This document shows positions 13,001 to 21,779 of a stretch of DNA of 64,000 nt, one piece after another. The notes beneath the pieces were generated by a model. It worked only from the letters and a program-made list of their open reading frames with translations, was not told the origin of the DNA and did not search any database. The stretch lies in contig JAVYIG010001041.1 of the NCBI GenBank assembly GCA_035222895.1, positions 1 through 64,000 of the forward strand. The letters are read 5' to 3'. The stretch comes from Strongylocentrotus droebachiensis (taxonomy: Eukaryota > Echinodermata > Echinoidea > Camarodonta > Strongylocentrotidae). Every line of letters begins with the position of its first letter. The first letter of the stretch is position 1. A program made the position numbers and the translations under genes.

Positions 13001-16000
13001 TGTCTTGAATGGCTTTTCACATAGCACCAATATCCACCATGCCGTGAAGCTCATGGTGCTTCAACATTATTACCAAGGTCATACCTGAGCAGCCAAAGAA
13101 ACTAGCACTCAAGAATGTCAGCTACCCATTTACACCTGGATGGGGAGTGGTAAATGTAGAATAACATCTTGCCGATGGGCACTGCGTGGTGGTGGGCTGG
13201 GACTCGAACCCCATACCTTGTGATCTCTCGTCTGGTGACAGATCCACTACACCAAAACGTCTCTACAACCAGTCGTCTCAGCTGCGATATACATAATTAT
13301 GTAGCAGATTTTGCAGCTATTAAAATTGACTTCTTATCTACGCAAAGTCCTCAAAAAAAATTACCTCTCAGTCTGCATTCTGGTGTAGTACCTGTCCATT
13401 GTCCATTGACGCACTCTCTCTCTGCAGTTCCTTCGATTTCCCAGCCATCACTGCAGCTATACCTGACTCTGGTACCATACACATATCCTTGTACCCCTGG
13501 TAGTATTTCAATAGTGCTATGAGAGGCGTTCGCTGGATGTCCACATGACACTACATCAAAAGAATGTCAAAACTGAATTTGAAAGAATGAGGATATTATA
13601 TACGGCCCATACAAGCAATGCATCAAGATTCGGACGATTTAAGTTTATATAATCACAACAATAATCACAAGATATACTGTATATACAGGTAACAACTAAA
13701 TTGTTCATACCGCTTATACATTTGAGGATTTTTGTGTTTCTTGTGACTCAAGCATAAAAGGTGTACTGGTTGAATAATGGCGTTTGTTGAATACTTTTTA
13801 ATTGTTATCTGTTGGCTAATTAAAACTATAATATGTCACATTCAAAGAAACATACAAATCAATTTGTCGGTTCTAGGACACCTACCTCCTGGACATCTAC
13901 CCCCAGATAACCATCTCCAGTCAACTACCCCCTCTGCTACAAATACATTTTGAGAACTAATTTTGAGAACCGACACGCGGGGTGCGTTACATTTATTGAA
14001 TGCTTATTTGCTGGTTGACAGTTAAAAGTATAGTTCCTCGGTGATCTTGAGACTACACTGTGCTATAGAGTACAGTTTCGAGATCACCTAGTTTTAACCG
14101 TGCCCCTAAAAGCAGTCAATAGTTGTATAATAGATAGTGATCATTTTCACTCAAGCCTTACCTCTCTGACATATTGCAGATATTGACCCGCTCCAGACAC
14201 CTTGATGGCATCTTGGTAGTCCTAGGCTTGTACTAAGCTGAAACCCACGTTCACATGAGACACCAAGAAGCATACCATGACGAAAGCGAGATCGTGAAGG
14301 TATCATATTAACTGGGAGGTCTGGTGCACTGCAAGATGCTATCAGAAGAAATCATAGAGTATAACAAAATAAACTGGACAAAACTGCAGTCACGTATTTC
14401 ACTTTTGACTGCAGAGCAGTAAAGTGAAAAATATTGACAGGGCATATAGTCCTACTTGCGCATACAATGCAATGACACAATGTTTGCGTATAAATGTAAC
14501 AACTATGGATATGCGTAGTGAGACACTCACATTGCTCTTAGCAGGGTAATTTTGCCTAGATTCTACAAATAAATACATTTTGACAGGCAAATTTTGTTTA
14601 AATATCTCTTTTTGAGAACTGACAAGGGGGATGCGGTATATTTATTGACTGCGTATTTGATGGTTGACAGTTTAAAGTATAACTTCTCTGTGATCTTGAG
14701 ACTGCACTATACTGTAGAGTACAGTTTCAAGATCACGTTGGGCAATAGTTTTAACCGTGCCCCTAAAAGCAGTCAATAGTTGTATAATATATAGTTATCA
14801 TTTTCTCTCAAGCCTTACCTCTCTGACATGTTGCCGTTACGGACTCGCTCCAGCCACCTTGATGGCATATTGGCAGTTCTTGGCTCGTTCGAAGCTCAAA
14901 CCCGTGTTCACATGAGACATTGAGACGCATACCATGAGGAAAGTGAGATCGTGAAGGTGTCATATAGTCTGGGAGGTCTGGTGCACTGCAAGATAGTGCT
15001 ATTCGGAAGAAATCATGGAGCATACAATAAGAACAAAAAACGTAATTACAATGGAAGAAAACTTTGCCTGTGTGTTCTCTTTACACTACTGTAAACGGTT
15101 ACATTTGGTAGTATAGTCTTAGTATTTCAAAGAAAGACAAAAGGAAAAAAGGAATAGGCAGAGAGAGGGAGAGAGAGAGATAGATTGTTGATTGTTTGAT
15201 TTTGGGGGTGTTTCAGAATGGTTTTCATTACAGTTATTACTATATTTCTGATATTATTCTTAATTTTTCTAAACATTTCAAGGAGTAAGTTATTGTGCAA
15301 AGTTTCAAAAATGATTATTGTTACCAGAGGATTTTGACTTGTGGTACAAAGTGCGTATACCTCTTCTGCTATAATTCTCTGTTTAACAAATTTCATTCAT
15401 AGAGATTTCGTTATTGTTTTTTCTTCTTTCTCAGCTTTCCATGCTTTCTTACACAATTTGACGTGAATTGATGTTGTGTCATTTACAACCCATCAAAAAT
15501 AATTTGGAAGCCTCAAGTTTGATTCTAAGTATATTGTATTACAATTAACATTTCAGTTGGTTTTACCAGGGAGGTGAAACAAAGGAGGCGAAACTCTTGT
15601 AATTTATTCAAACGCATTCGTGAGTTCTAAAGCGTGACAATTGAATCTGTAACATTCCACTTGGCTTTGAAGTTCCATGTTCCGAGCCGTGCTTCCACTG
15701 CGTGGAATTTTGGAGGCCAGGCACCAGTTTCACATTTATTACAAAATATTAAATTACCGGCAAAATTTCAGTGTAAATTATAAACTTTATATGGGGATTG
15801 TATTGGGAATAGTGCATCAAACAATTTTCAAATTTAGGACTCTGTCCTTCCTATAATTTGTGTGTCAGAGTTGGTAAAAGAAAAATTAGATCCTGACAAA
15901 AACTCAATATTTTAGGATAATTCGCTAATTGTGCATGTTTAATGTCCCGTTATGTAATCCATGATTTACAATCTTAGATAACTTTCAGTTTGCTAATGCG

Positions 16001-19000
16001 AGTTTTCGCGTTTTTATTTTTTTATTTTTGCAGTTGGAAAAAAGGAGGAAATTACACAAGTTTGTGTTCGCTTGTTCTATTCTTTACACATTCAACAATG
16101 GATGAGAAATCATTGAAAGGGACCGGACAGCGAACAGTTGCTGTGATACCATTTTCTGATGTAGGCATTCTAAATCCTGAAATTTCATGCGCTCTTTCAT
16201 CTCACCACCTGGTGTTGCAGTTGCAGATTATGCACTTGTCATTTGTAAGACGCACCTCTTGACCCCCGGGAATGGTGCGTCATGGTTGCGTCATGTTCCC
16301 CAAAATCGCGACGCACAGTACCGTCATGGCCGCAAAATGTCCGTCACAATACTGACCCATATGTGCGTCATAGTAAGTCACTTTACCACGTTGCGTCATT
16401 TGGTGTGTCAATGGGACCGTCACTTTCTCCAAGCTTGTCTGTTTCTCAAATGTGCGTCATTGGCTAGTCATTTTCATGAAATGGTGTGTCATATGTTTGA
16501 CTCAAATGTGCGTCGATGGAATGTAATGGTGTGTCACTTTCTGTGACGGAAGGTGCGTCATGGTATCAAAATGTACGACTCACATCGGTACAATGACGCA
16601 CCATTCCCGGGGGTCAAGAGGTGCGTCTTACAAATGACAAGTGCATAAATCAAATCAAATTCAAGTTCTCCCGAAAATGCACATAACACATGCACACTAT
16701 TTGAAATGCAGTTTACTTTCTTTTCTATTTATGATATCATGAAGAGAAGTACTCTGTACACCTTTCCTTTAGTATTGAGAAGTTAAATGATATGTAAAAT
16801 GACTGTGATCTTCTTTCACTGTCCATAGGATGATTTCTATTTTTATTATGTTTATAAATTCAAGACAGTATATACCACATATAATAATGTTTCATTTTAT
16901 AGTTAAAAACATATATCAGCCTGAAGAGGGGCGATCAGACAAAGCCAGCTTATTCAACAGTTGGACATTAATCCCATTATATGCTATAACATAGGTTTGT
17001 TGTTATACAAATGAATGAACAAACGTATACGGGGTACACTTTAACGAATTTTAACTGACTTGACACAATGAGCAATGGAAGAAGCATGCAATCTCGTTCG
17101 GTTATCATCGGGATTGCTACCAACTTTTTACCAAGAATCTCAATCGACTGTCAGAGACCTAATCTGATGCCATATCGGCAATATTTGTTTTGTAACTTAC
17201 TCGTACGTTATACATTTTTTTTCTTTTTTCTATACAGTGCGTCCCAGAAAAAACGAAACCGAGAACTATCGATGTTTTATCATTGCTTAATCACAATTAT
17301 GATCAATAAATGACACATATTTGGAAAGCTTAGGGTCTCCTCCTTCATTTGATGCAACTCATTTGATTCATATCTCATGCATGAGTGATTAAAATTAATT
17401 TGAAGAGAGGAAACAAAAAAGTAATTAGGCGGGCGGTATCTGAATTTCAAGGAGAAAATCACATTTCAAGAAAGTTCAATATCTACCCTTTCATATGACA
17501 CCTCAATCAGGAAAAATGAGCCAGGACTAACAAAGTTCTGTTTGTTTAAAGTAATGCTTGCATTTCCATAATTTGATCAAACGAGTTCGTTTTCACTGGC
17601 TGCCTGCCGTAGCAGCTAACAGAGTTGACAAAGACTTAACTACGTTTCGTTGACGATCAGCCATGCACAAAGAAGACGAAAGACCTGATGCATGGCTGAT
17701 CTTCATTTTTGTTTCTATCTTTCCTCATGTTATTCTCTGTTTGTTATTTATATATCACCTTTCCTAATGCAATTCTTTGTTTTTATCATTCTATCATTTT
17801 TCTTCCTACCATTTCTTATGTTATTTTTCGTTTTTCCTTCCGAATATCACCTTCTCTTATGTTATTCTATGTTTGTATTATTCTATTATCTTCTCTTTCT
17901 ATCTTTCCTTAGGTTATCCTTTGTTTCTCCCTTCTAGGCCTTTTCTATAATGTTATTCTTTGTTTCTAACATCTATAGTTTCCTTATGTTATCCTTTGTT
18001 TCTTCCTCCAACAACCTTTTCTTATGCTATCCTTTGTTTTTTCCTTCTCTAACCTCTCCTTATGTTATCGTTTGTTTTTCTCTTCTACAACCTCTTCTTA
18101 TGTTATCCATTGTTTCTTTCCTCTCTAACCTTTTCTGATGTTATTTTTGCTCTAATTCCTTCTATAACATTTCCTTATGGGCCTTTGTGAACGACACCCC
18201 TCGGTATTTATTATGTTACCCTTTGTTTCCTCCTCCTAAAGACTTTTCTTATGTTATCCTTTGTTTCCTGCTTCTAGAACCTTTTTGATGTTATTCTTTT
18301 TTTTTACTTCCTTCTACAACCTTTTCTTATGTTATACTTTGTTTCTTACTTCTATGACCTTTCTGATGTTATTCTGTTCTACTTCCTTCTATAATCTTTT
18401 CTTATGTAACATACTTTGTGGCTTACTTCTATAACCTTTCCGTATATTTCCCTTTGTTTCTTCGCTTATAACCTTTGTTTAAATGTTATCCTTTGTTTCT
18501 TCTTCGAATAGTTTCCTTATGTATGTAATCCTTTGTTTCTTCGTTCTCTAACCTTTTCTGATGTTATCCTGGTTTAATTCCTTCTATAATCTTTTCTTAA
18601 ATTACCCTTTCTTTCTTGCTTCAATAACCTTTCCTTTCACATAGATGTTATATTTTGTTTCAGCCTTCTATAAGATTTTCTCATGTTACCCTTTGATTCT
18701 TCCTCCTCAACCTTTGCTAATGCTACCCTTTGTTTCTACCTTCTGTAACCTTTTCTTATGTTATCCTCTGTTTCTTCCTGCTATAACCTTTTTCTCATGT
18801 TATCCTTTGTTTCTTCCTTCTTTCACCTTTTCCTATGTTATTCTTTGTTTCTTCCTTCTGTAACCGTCTCTTATGCTATCCCTTCTATAACCGTCTTTTA
18901 TGTTATCCTTCGTTTTTTTCTTCTATAAACCTTTCCTCTTATGTAATTCTGTTTTTGTATTATTCTATTTTTTTCTCTTCCTTTCTTTCCTTACGCTTTC

Positions 19001-21671
19001 CTTCGCCTTTATTAATTTATTATATTCTCTTCCTATCTTTCCTTACGCTCTCCTTTGTTTCTTCCTTCTATTACCTTTTCGAATGTTATTATTTGTTGTT
19101 ATCAATATATTTTTTTCTATATTTCTATCTTTCCTTACGCTATCTTTTGTTTTCCCTTCTATCACCTTTTCTTATATAATTCTTTGTTTCTCACTTCTAT
19201 AGTTTCCTTATGTTATCCTTTGTTTCTTCCTTCTACAACCTTTTCTTATGCTATCCTTTGTTTTATTCCTGCTATAACCTCTTCTCATGTTATCCTTTGT
19301 TTCTTCCTTCTTTCACCTTTTCCAATGTTATTATCTGTTTCTTCCTTCTGTAACCGTCTCTTATGTTATCCTTCGTTTCTTTCTTCTATAATCTTTTTTC
19401 TTATGGTATTCTGTTTTTTAGTATTCTATTATTTTCTCTTCCTATCTTTCCTTACGCTTTCCTTCGCCTTTATTATTTTATTATTTTCTCTTCCCTTCTT
19501 TCCTTTACACGCTTTCATTTACTTCTTCCTTCTATTACCTTTTCGATATACATATACATATATATATACCCATATATACGTATATATATATATATATATC
19601 AATATACCTTTTTTCTCTTCTTCTATCTTTCCTTACGCTATCTTTTGTTTCTCCCTTCTATCACCTTTTCTTATATAATTCTTTGTTTCTCCCTTTTATC
19701 ACCTTCTATATATATTGAATTGGAATACTCATGTGAAAGGCTTATGCAAAGGCTGTAAGTCGTTTGTTTCTCTTGGTCCAATTACGTAGAGTCGGTCTTG
19801 TTCAAGACGATTTGTGTAGGTACTACAAAGCTTACATAAGATCCGTATTGGAATATGCATGTCAAGTCTTTCACGGGGGCCTATAAACCAAAGAGCAATC
19901 TAATTTATTGGAATCAATACAAAAACGTGCCCTGAGAATAATTACCCCTACCTACCTTATACTGACGCTTTTATGTGCTGAGCATTGATTCCCTAGCTAG
20001 TGGTAGAAATAATATGTACTTGCAATTATCTAACCAAATACAGAAACCAGAACACAAACTAAATGACCTTCTCCACACCAAACAAGAGACAACATATAAC
20101 CTTAGGAGAAGTAAACAAGTGAGTCTGCCCAGATGTAAAACAAACCGATTTAAGAATGGTTTTATCCCTCGGTGTGTATATAATTTACAATAAGCAGGTG
20201 ATTAGTGCAATATACATTTTCAACCATTCCATATTCTTTTGAACTTGAACCTCGACACATGCAGGTGTTTTTTAATTATATAAGTATCTTTGCTTCGGAG
20301 TATCAATTTGAAATAATTAATCAGTACATTTTAACCCATACGTTAACGTTCTTTATAATTATATTATCTGTTTTGATATTTGGATGTAGAGTTTACTTGA
20401 TTGATCTCTGCAGCTTTTTTTTTTACCTCTAATTTCCTTTTCTTTTCCCCTATCTTGCTCCCTTTTCTTCGCTATTCAAGTTTATGTTGTTTCCTTTTTC
20501 TTGGAGTTATTTACTTGTAAAATGATTTGTAATGTTATTTGAATTAATGATCAACATGTATTTATTTTCATAATTTACCCATTTCATTGTACTCAATTGA
20601 ATAATGTTTATAATCACGTTGAAAATAAATGTATTATCGGGTATTATATCAATCCAACCCTTTGGTTGCTACGAATAAATAAATGAATATATGTTCTCTT
20701 ATATTTATTCTTGTTTATCATTCTATCATTTTCTCTCTATCTTTCATTTCATAATTCTCTTTTTTAATTATTGTACTGTGATCTTTTCTCCCTTTACATC
20801 GAAATTATTATTACCCCTGTCATTACATTCAATTGCTAATCTGCACATGATAGTGCACACTCTCCGCTCCCTTCTTGCAACTTGATCTGTATCCTATTTG
20901 GCTACACGTTTGGACACACTCCTGTTGATCGGATTTTGAAAACGATAACAATCATTTCAGGCAAAGATCTAATGACATCATACTACATTATAATTAATAA
21001 TAATAATGATTATTAATATTATAAAATGATAATAAATTAGCCATAATTCATATTTCATGATACGAATACGAATACGAATACAGGATACACGCATGCGAAT
21101 GTCATTTTAAATGCATCTGTTAATACTTCTGAAGAAAACATATTTTCCTCATTCATCTTTCACACTTTCGGATTCATCAAAAGTCGGGCCGTTTTGTTCC
21201 CCAATCATGCCAATAGGTAATTTTCGTAATGTTCCCAAATTTATGCATTTGCCTTTTGTGAAGTGCCTCGATACGAATCATTTCATTCACCTGTTATGAA
21301 TAAATGTATATCGATAATCATTATTTAAATTGCATGAATCAATTGTTGCTAGGAAGGACAAGTAAATGACTTGCCCTACCTAGCAACACGTTATATGTGT
21401 AATTTGCACTCTGACTATTGAAATACAATTATTAGTAACAGGTGAATGAATTATTTCGTATCGAGGCAATGTATTTACATTACGAAAATGGCCTATTATA
21501 TTGTTATCCCTGCTACAGAGAAGAGGAATTTGTATATAAAACTTTGCTATAGTTCTCACACCAATATTTAACAGATAACAAACAACCACATTCACAGTAC
21601 TTACGTGCAGCTTGCGCCTTTGCAAAATTCAATAAAAGTAGCAAGACAGAGATTGCATAGTTAATGTCCAT
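1..21671 (-). CDS. R1: modular transmembrane receptor, 4 Sushi domains (3' end outside window)
   Basis: This gene is assembled from nine exons on the minus strand: 21671-21605, 14998-14819, 14338-14162, 13550-13365, 11474-11262, 8659-8561, 3396-3283, 2501-2388 and 145-49. Every internal junction has GT-AG sites and phase 1; the transmembrane exon ends in phase 2. The visible CDS is 1247 nt (415 codons plus 2 nt). Predicted order: 22-residue signal peptide, four Sushi/CCP domains, an acidic 33-codon exon, two Ser/Thr/Pro-rich stalk segments, one transmembrane helix. The cytoplasmic tail lies beyond position 1. It should be a type I membrane protein at the cell surface, with Sushi domains as the ligand-binding part. 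R2 has the same stalk/TM layout, so the two are paralogs. The exon chain is inferred from splice sites and phase; there is no transcript evidence, and the 8.6 kb exon is the least certain member. Confidence 0.72.
49..145 (-). CDS. R1 exon 9: transmembrane exon
   Basis: 97 nt, entering in phase 1 (acceptor TTTCAG-like AACAG|GA) and leaving in phase 2 (AAAGG|GTAAAT). It encodes GLNLVPILSSTLVPLF and then AIAIFVLLVCLLC followed by the stop-transfer CRRK. This is a single transmembrane helix. It has the same length and phases as R2 exon 6, with 3' flanking GTAAATAG also shared. The tail exon should lie just beyond the window edge. Confidence 0.82.
146..540. other. R1 intron with homology to R2 and R4 introns; TTC microsatellite
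   Basis: The stretch 350-455 resembles 28955-29060 and 46430-46520 (GGGGCAWCTGAA..., GGCCGATTCA, ATTACT, TACTCMMAARTKTTGAA). The polypyrimidine run at 486-540 is (CTT)n then (TC)n. No gene. Confidence 0.55.
868..1541. mobile_element. Nested MITE with ATGCCTGGATTACATTTG ends
   Basis: Left end ATGCCTGGATTACATTTGG and right end CAAATGTAATCTAGGCAT are inverted near-copies, inside the GC-rich foldback element. The interior repeats TCCGTRCGG and CGTACGATTT motifs. No coding potential. Confidence 0.6.
1714..1795 (+). repeat. tRNA-like SINE head
   Basis: GTTGGCTCAATCGGTAAGGA resembles a tRNA box A region and GTGGGTTCAAGTCTC a box B; spacing is tRNA-like but no clean cloverleaf. It lies between two inverted blocks (1570-1606 and 1908-1950) of the foldback element. 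Confidence 0.45.
2388..2501 (-). CDS. R1 exon 8: Ser/Thr-rich stalk segment b
   Basis: 114 nt, phase 1-1, acceptor AACAG|CG and donor ACAG|GTTTGTG. It encodes TPPDAIGPDIHVTSVPGTSG followed by a Thr/Ser run. It is a repeat of the preceding stalk exon, and the two are separated by an intron that holds a TTAA-flanked MITE. Joined to exon 7 it roughly doubles the stalk. No catalytic or binding motif is visible. Confidence 0.74.
2702..3244. mobile_element. TTAA-flanked MITE, family 1, copy 1 (543 bp)
   Basis: Inverted ends AGGTACTATGTCCC...GGGACATAGTACCT continue to about 24 bp and are bounded on both sides by TTAA. It lies in the R1 intron between stalk exons. Copy 2 is at 34176-34708 in the opposite orientation. 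Confidence 0.78.
3283..3396 (-). CDS. R1 exon 7: Ser/Thr-rich stalk segment a
   Basis: 114 nt, phase 1-1, acceptor ACAG|CG and donor ACAG|GTTTGTG. The 38 codons are rich in Ser, Thr and Pro (PTSTANSTSTSS and similar), like an O-glycosylated mucin stalk. It is homologous to 2501-2388 and to R2 exon 5 (29401-29300): all keep the pattern P-x(3-4)-IG/VG, the T(S)-P-G/V-T core and the end TSS-x-S(P)TG. The flanking intron starts are also alike. Confidence 0.72.
3397..3955. other. R1 intron, no feature seen
   Basis: AT-rich sequence without a supported exon or repeat family; only short unsupported open frames. Confidence 0.5.
3960..5238 (-). mobile_element. LINE 3' end (CR1/Jockey-like), 5' cut
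   Basis: The frame at 5207-4377 encodes the last 276 residues of a non-LTR reverse transcriptase: YINDM, the YADD active-site motif (LLLYADDSVLL), DNKLSLHVGKTE, VKYLGINL, and the thumb LFDYANAAWYSSL. The frame is intact and ends QNMSK. The 3' tail is (AATC)n at about 3990-3960 on this strand, as in CR1-type elements. The 5' part is absent; the copy stops where the CACTA element starts. Confidence 0.82.
5470..6175 (-). pseudogene. C2H2-finger protein remnant of the CACTA element
   Basis: On the minus strand near 6175-5950 the frame reads CGQGGCPSSFTTFNSYRKHL then NQHPQEEPEPEAV and an acidic run DDAFDDDDRIG. It resembles one C2H2 zinc finger followed by a linker. After an inserted MITE (5902-5679) a related frame continues with FIGSLLSNTNMTHAMTNRVL. 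The assignment as a transposon-encoded accessory protein is inference; the frames are broken. Confidence 0.4.
5679..5902. mobile_element. Foldback CACTA-type MITE, copy 1 (224 bp)
   Basis: Starts CACTATGAACATGAC and ends with its inverse; the two halves pair over about 100 bp. It is flanked by TCT on both sides (3-bp duplication). It is nested in the larger CACTA element. Copy 2 is at 41477-41690. Confidence 0.75.
6940..7135. repeat. Poly-T/poly-G tract with GGGGGGCACGTGCCCCCC palindrome
   Basis: Long T then G runs, then a G/C palindrome around CACGTG. It is a low-complexity type seen repeatedly in the window (21.8, 22.4, 24.5, 37.2-37.5, 46.6 kb). Confidence 0.6.
7506..8334. mobile_element. 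Foldback element of 829 bp with minisatellite arms
   Basis: Outer arms of about 165 bp are inverted (GATTAATGACCTGGCTAGC at 7506, its complement ending at 8334). Between them, 16-17 bp units GACAACTACCCCC(TAG) repeat to about 8010 and then the complement GTAGTTGTCC repeats to about 8170. The whole can fold into one hairpin. No frame. Confidence 0.75.
8561..8659 (-). CDS. R1 exon 6 (tentative): acidic 33-codon exon
   Basis: A 99-nt open stretch with acceptor TTACAG|CG and donor AACG|GTAGGC, phase 1-1, so it can be included or skipped without shifting frame. It encodes GISNFDTSEEIYDSV followed by KETDDSDEDLQW. The acidic part contains an internal near-repeat of about 21 nt. No known domain is recognised. 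It sits between the Sushi exons and the stalk exons, so if used it would be an acidic linker. It could also be a chance open frame between intron repeats; a foldback element ends only 227 bp away. Confidence 0.4.
8730..8850 (+). repeat. tRNA-like SINE head
   Basis: GTGGTGTAGTGGTTTTCTC (box A-like) and GGGTTCGAATCTC (box B) at tRNA spacing, followed by non-tRNA sequence. Best read as a truncated SINE, since the acceptor stem does not pair. Confidence 0.55.
8976..9530. mobile_element. TTAA-flanked MITE, family 2 (555 bp)
   Basis: Inverted ends AGGGATAGTTGAGTTCTG and CAGAACTCAACTATCCCT, with TTAA on each side. A right-end fragment of the same family is at 34113-34171. Confidence 0.76.
9770..10352. 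repeat. Direct repeat pair of about 170 bp
   Basis: 9770-9938 and 10182-10352 share TCTGTCTCAAAAC, TGTCAAAATCAC, AGTTGTATTT, GATGTTTCCCGCAAA and CAGTCAACTC-like blocks with scattered changes. They flank about 240 bp of AT-rich sequence. The origin is unknown. Confidence 0.65.
10501..10915. mobile_element. 415-bp MITE, copy 1
   Basis: A perfect 53-bp terminal inverted repeat starts TGCACTTGTCATTTGTAAGA; flanks are TAA on both sides, consistent with a 3-bp target duplication of PIF/Harbinger type. The interior repeats GTGCGTCAT units in one direction. Open frames inside are by-products of the repeat. Confidence 0.82.
11262..11474 (-). CDS. R1 exon 5: Sushi/CCP domain 4
   Basis: 213 nt, phase 1-1, acceptor CAACAG|GC and donor TATGTG|GTAAGC. 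Four cysteines are present (PPRCML, VRCNSG, TACLDL, PICG) with Trp before cysteine 4 (GVWSVAV). The stretch between cysteines 1 and 2 is longer than usual (about 40 residues, including ERSRGERYS and NIFDEGLPI), so this is an elongated Sushi domain. Confidence 0.78.
11682..12451. mobile_element. TIR element with TTAACCCTAA-type ends
   Basis: Left end TTAACCCTAAAAAGGCCGGG and right end CCCGGCCTTATTAGGGTTAA are inverted; GGCCATTATGGCCCCCCC blocks follow inward on both sides. The interior is AT-rich, without a transposase. Confidence 0.65.
12450..12680 (+). pseudogene. Penelope-like element remnant, GIY-YIG endonuclease
   Basis: In shifting frames the plus strand reads YKITCTDCGN, then IYNVGETARTLF, NKHKRVLRLS, and SAGAEHALNTGHIGWDDALI. 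This is the order of a Penelope-like retroelement endonuclease (CxxCG, YxGET/R, H near the end). At least one frameshift and one stop are present, and no Penelope reverse transcriptase was seen nearby. Confidence 0.55.
12681..13059. other. R1 intron, no feature seen
   Basis: No exon, repeat family or RNA signal recognised in this stretch. Confidence 0.4.
13060..13265 (-). repeat. tRNA-derived SINE
   Basis: On the minus strand a head with TTGGTGTAGTGGATCTGTC (box A) and GGGTTCGAGTCCC (box B) is followed by a body with CCATCCAGGTGTAAATGGGT, shared with the SINEs at 33.7 and 54.9 kb. Confidence 0.68.
13365..13550 (-). CDS. R1 exon 4: Sushi/CCP domain 3
   Basis: 186 nt, phase 1-1, acceptor GATGTAG|TG and donor GAGAG|GTAA. 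The translation begins VSCGHPANA and contains YSCSDGWEI, RECVNGQW and TPEC, which gives the four Sushi cysteines, the GW after cysteine 2 and the Trp after cysteine 3. Length and spacing are normal for the family. This domain is not a copy of exons 2 and 3. Confidence 0.85.
13865..13945 (+). repeat. Fragment of the 7.5-kb foldback family
   Basis: GGTTCTAGGACACCTACC and CAGTCAACTACCCCCT match the inner units of 7506-8334. The copy is short and has no outer arm. Confidence 0.6.
14162..14338 (-). CDS. R1 exon 3: Sushi/CCP domain 2
   Basis: 177 nt, phase 1-1, acceptor GATAG|CA and donor GAGAG|GTAAGG. It is a close copy of exon 2: SCSAPDLP start, VSCERGF, then RCHQGVW and AICQR, with all four cysteines and the Trp kept. 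The frame is open through the exon, so the duplicate is not obviously decayed. Many differences from exon 2 change amino acids in the variable loops (for example DYMTPSRSH against VNMIPSRSR), which would be consistent with divergence of binding surfaces. Confidence 0.8.
14819..14998 (-). CDS. R1 exon 2: Sushi/CCP domain 1
   Basis: 180 nt, phase 1-1, acceptor ATAG|CA and donor AGAGAG|GTAAGG. The 60 residues hold one Sushi domain with four cysteines (in SCSAP, VSCEHG, PICHQ and TATCQ) and the conserved Trp between cysteines 3 and 4 (GGWSES). Sushi domains are protein- or glycan-binding beads common in complement factors and adhesion receptors. This exon and the next are a tandem duplicate pair, 657 bp apart, with intron sequence copied as well. 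Confidence 0.82.
15015..16230. other. R1 intron 1, nothing recognised
   Basis: AT-rich sequence with a short GA-rich run near 15160. An open frame at 15990-16262 has no family features and runs into the MITE. Confidence 0.45.
16231..16645. mobile_element. 415-bp MITE, copy 2
   Basis: Read side by side, this copy has the same 415 bases as 10501-10915, including the 53-bp inverted ends. Flanks are TTA on the left and TAA on the right. Identity implies very recent movement or gene conversion. Confidence 0.82.
16646..17702. other. R1 intron 1 with a short perfect hairpin
   Basis: GATCAGCCATGCA at 17655-17667 pairs with TGCATGGCTGATC at 17689-17701 around a 21-nt loop. Otherwise no feature. Confidence 0.45.
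17703..19720 (+). repeat. Pyrimidine-rich degenerate minisatellite, about 2 kb
   Basis: Dozens of units of about 35-40 bp built on TTATGTTATCCTTTGTTTCT followed by TCCTTCTATAACC. The plus strand is strongly C/T rich. Long open frames of Phe/Leu/Ser-rich peptides here come from the repeat. A short (AT)n block is at 19550-19605. Confidence 0.85.
19722..20690 (+). mobile_element. LINE 3' end (CR1/Jockey-like), 5'-truncated
   Basis: In shifting frames the plus strand reads YYKAYIRSVLEYACQVFHGG, SIQKRALRII, LASGRNNMYLQLSNQIQ, YNLRRSKQ and RFKNGFIPRCVYNLQ, the usual end of CR1/Jockey-type polyproteins. A 3' untranslated part follows, ending with an (AATA)n-like tail at about 20670-20690. The minisatellite abuts its 5' end. 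Confidence 0.75.
20691..21210. other. AT-rich R1 intron, nothing recognised
   Basis: Contains GAATAC repeats at 21060-21080 and no supported gene. Confidence 0.4.
21215..21500. repeat. Inverted repeat next to R1 exon 1
   Basis: ATTTTCGTAATGTTCCC...TGCCTCGATACGAA at 21215-21300 is mirrored by TTCGTATCGAGGCA...ACATTACGAAAAT at 21455-21490, with TTGCTAGG / CCTAGCAA near the centre. It is likely a short foldback MITE. Confidence 0.6.
21605..21671 (-). CDS. R1 exon 1: signal peptide
   Basis: The ATG at 21671 opens 22 codons that start MDINYAIS, run through a core VLLLLLNFA and end AKAQAA, a typical cleavable signal peptide. The exon stops one base into a codon at C|GTAAGT, so it is phase 1. Its 67-nt coding length equals that of exon 1 of R2 and R3, which supports the start and the family link. 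No other upstream ATG with a hydrophobic core was seen. The next R1 exon is 6.6 kb away, across a minisatellite, a LINE and a MITE. Confidence 0.72.
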
Positions 21672-21779
21672 TTCTCCTTCTTGTTCAGAAGTGTAAATGA
21701 AAGTGTGAATAAATCAATTTCAATATTTTGTCGATGTCACTGAACAACCCTTTTCCCGAGAATGTATGTCCACCCACAG

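Larger units (their letters stand above)
13950..15010. repeat. Tandem duplication that copied a Sushi exon and its intron
   Basis: 13950-14350 and 14605-15010 align with an offset of 650-657 bp (for example TGGTTGACAGTT, AGTACAGTTTC, CCCTAAAAGCAGTCAATAGT, GGTCTGGTGCACTGCAAGAT). Each carries one R1 Sushi exon. Confidence 0.85.

Noticed and set aside
17703..19720. Several overlapping 60-200 codon open frames
   Set aside because: They are low-complexity Phe/Leu/Ser translations of the minisatellite in all frames, without start context or splice support.
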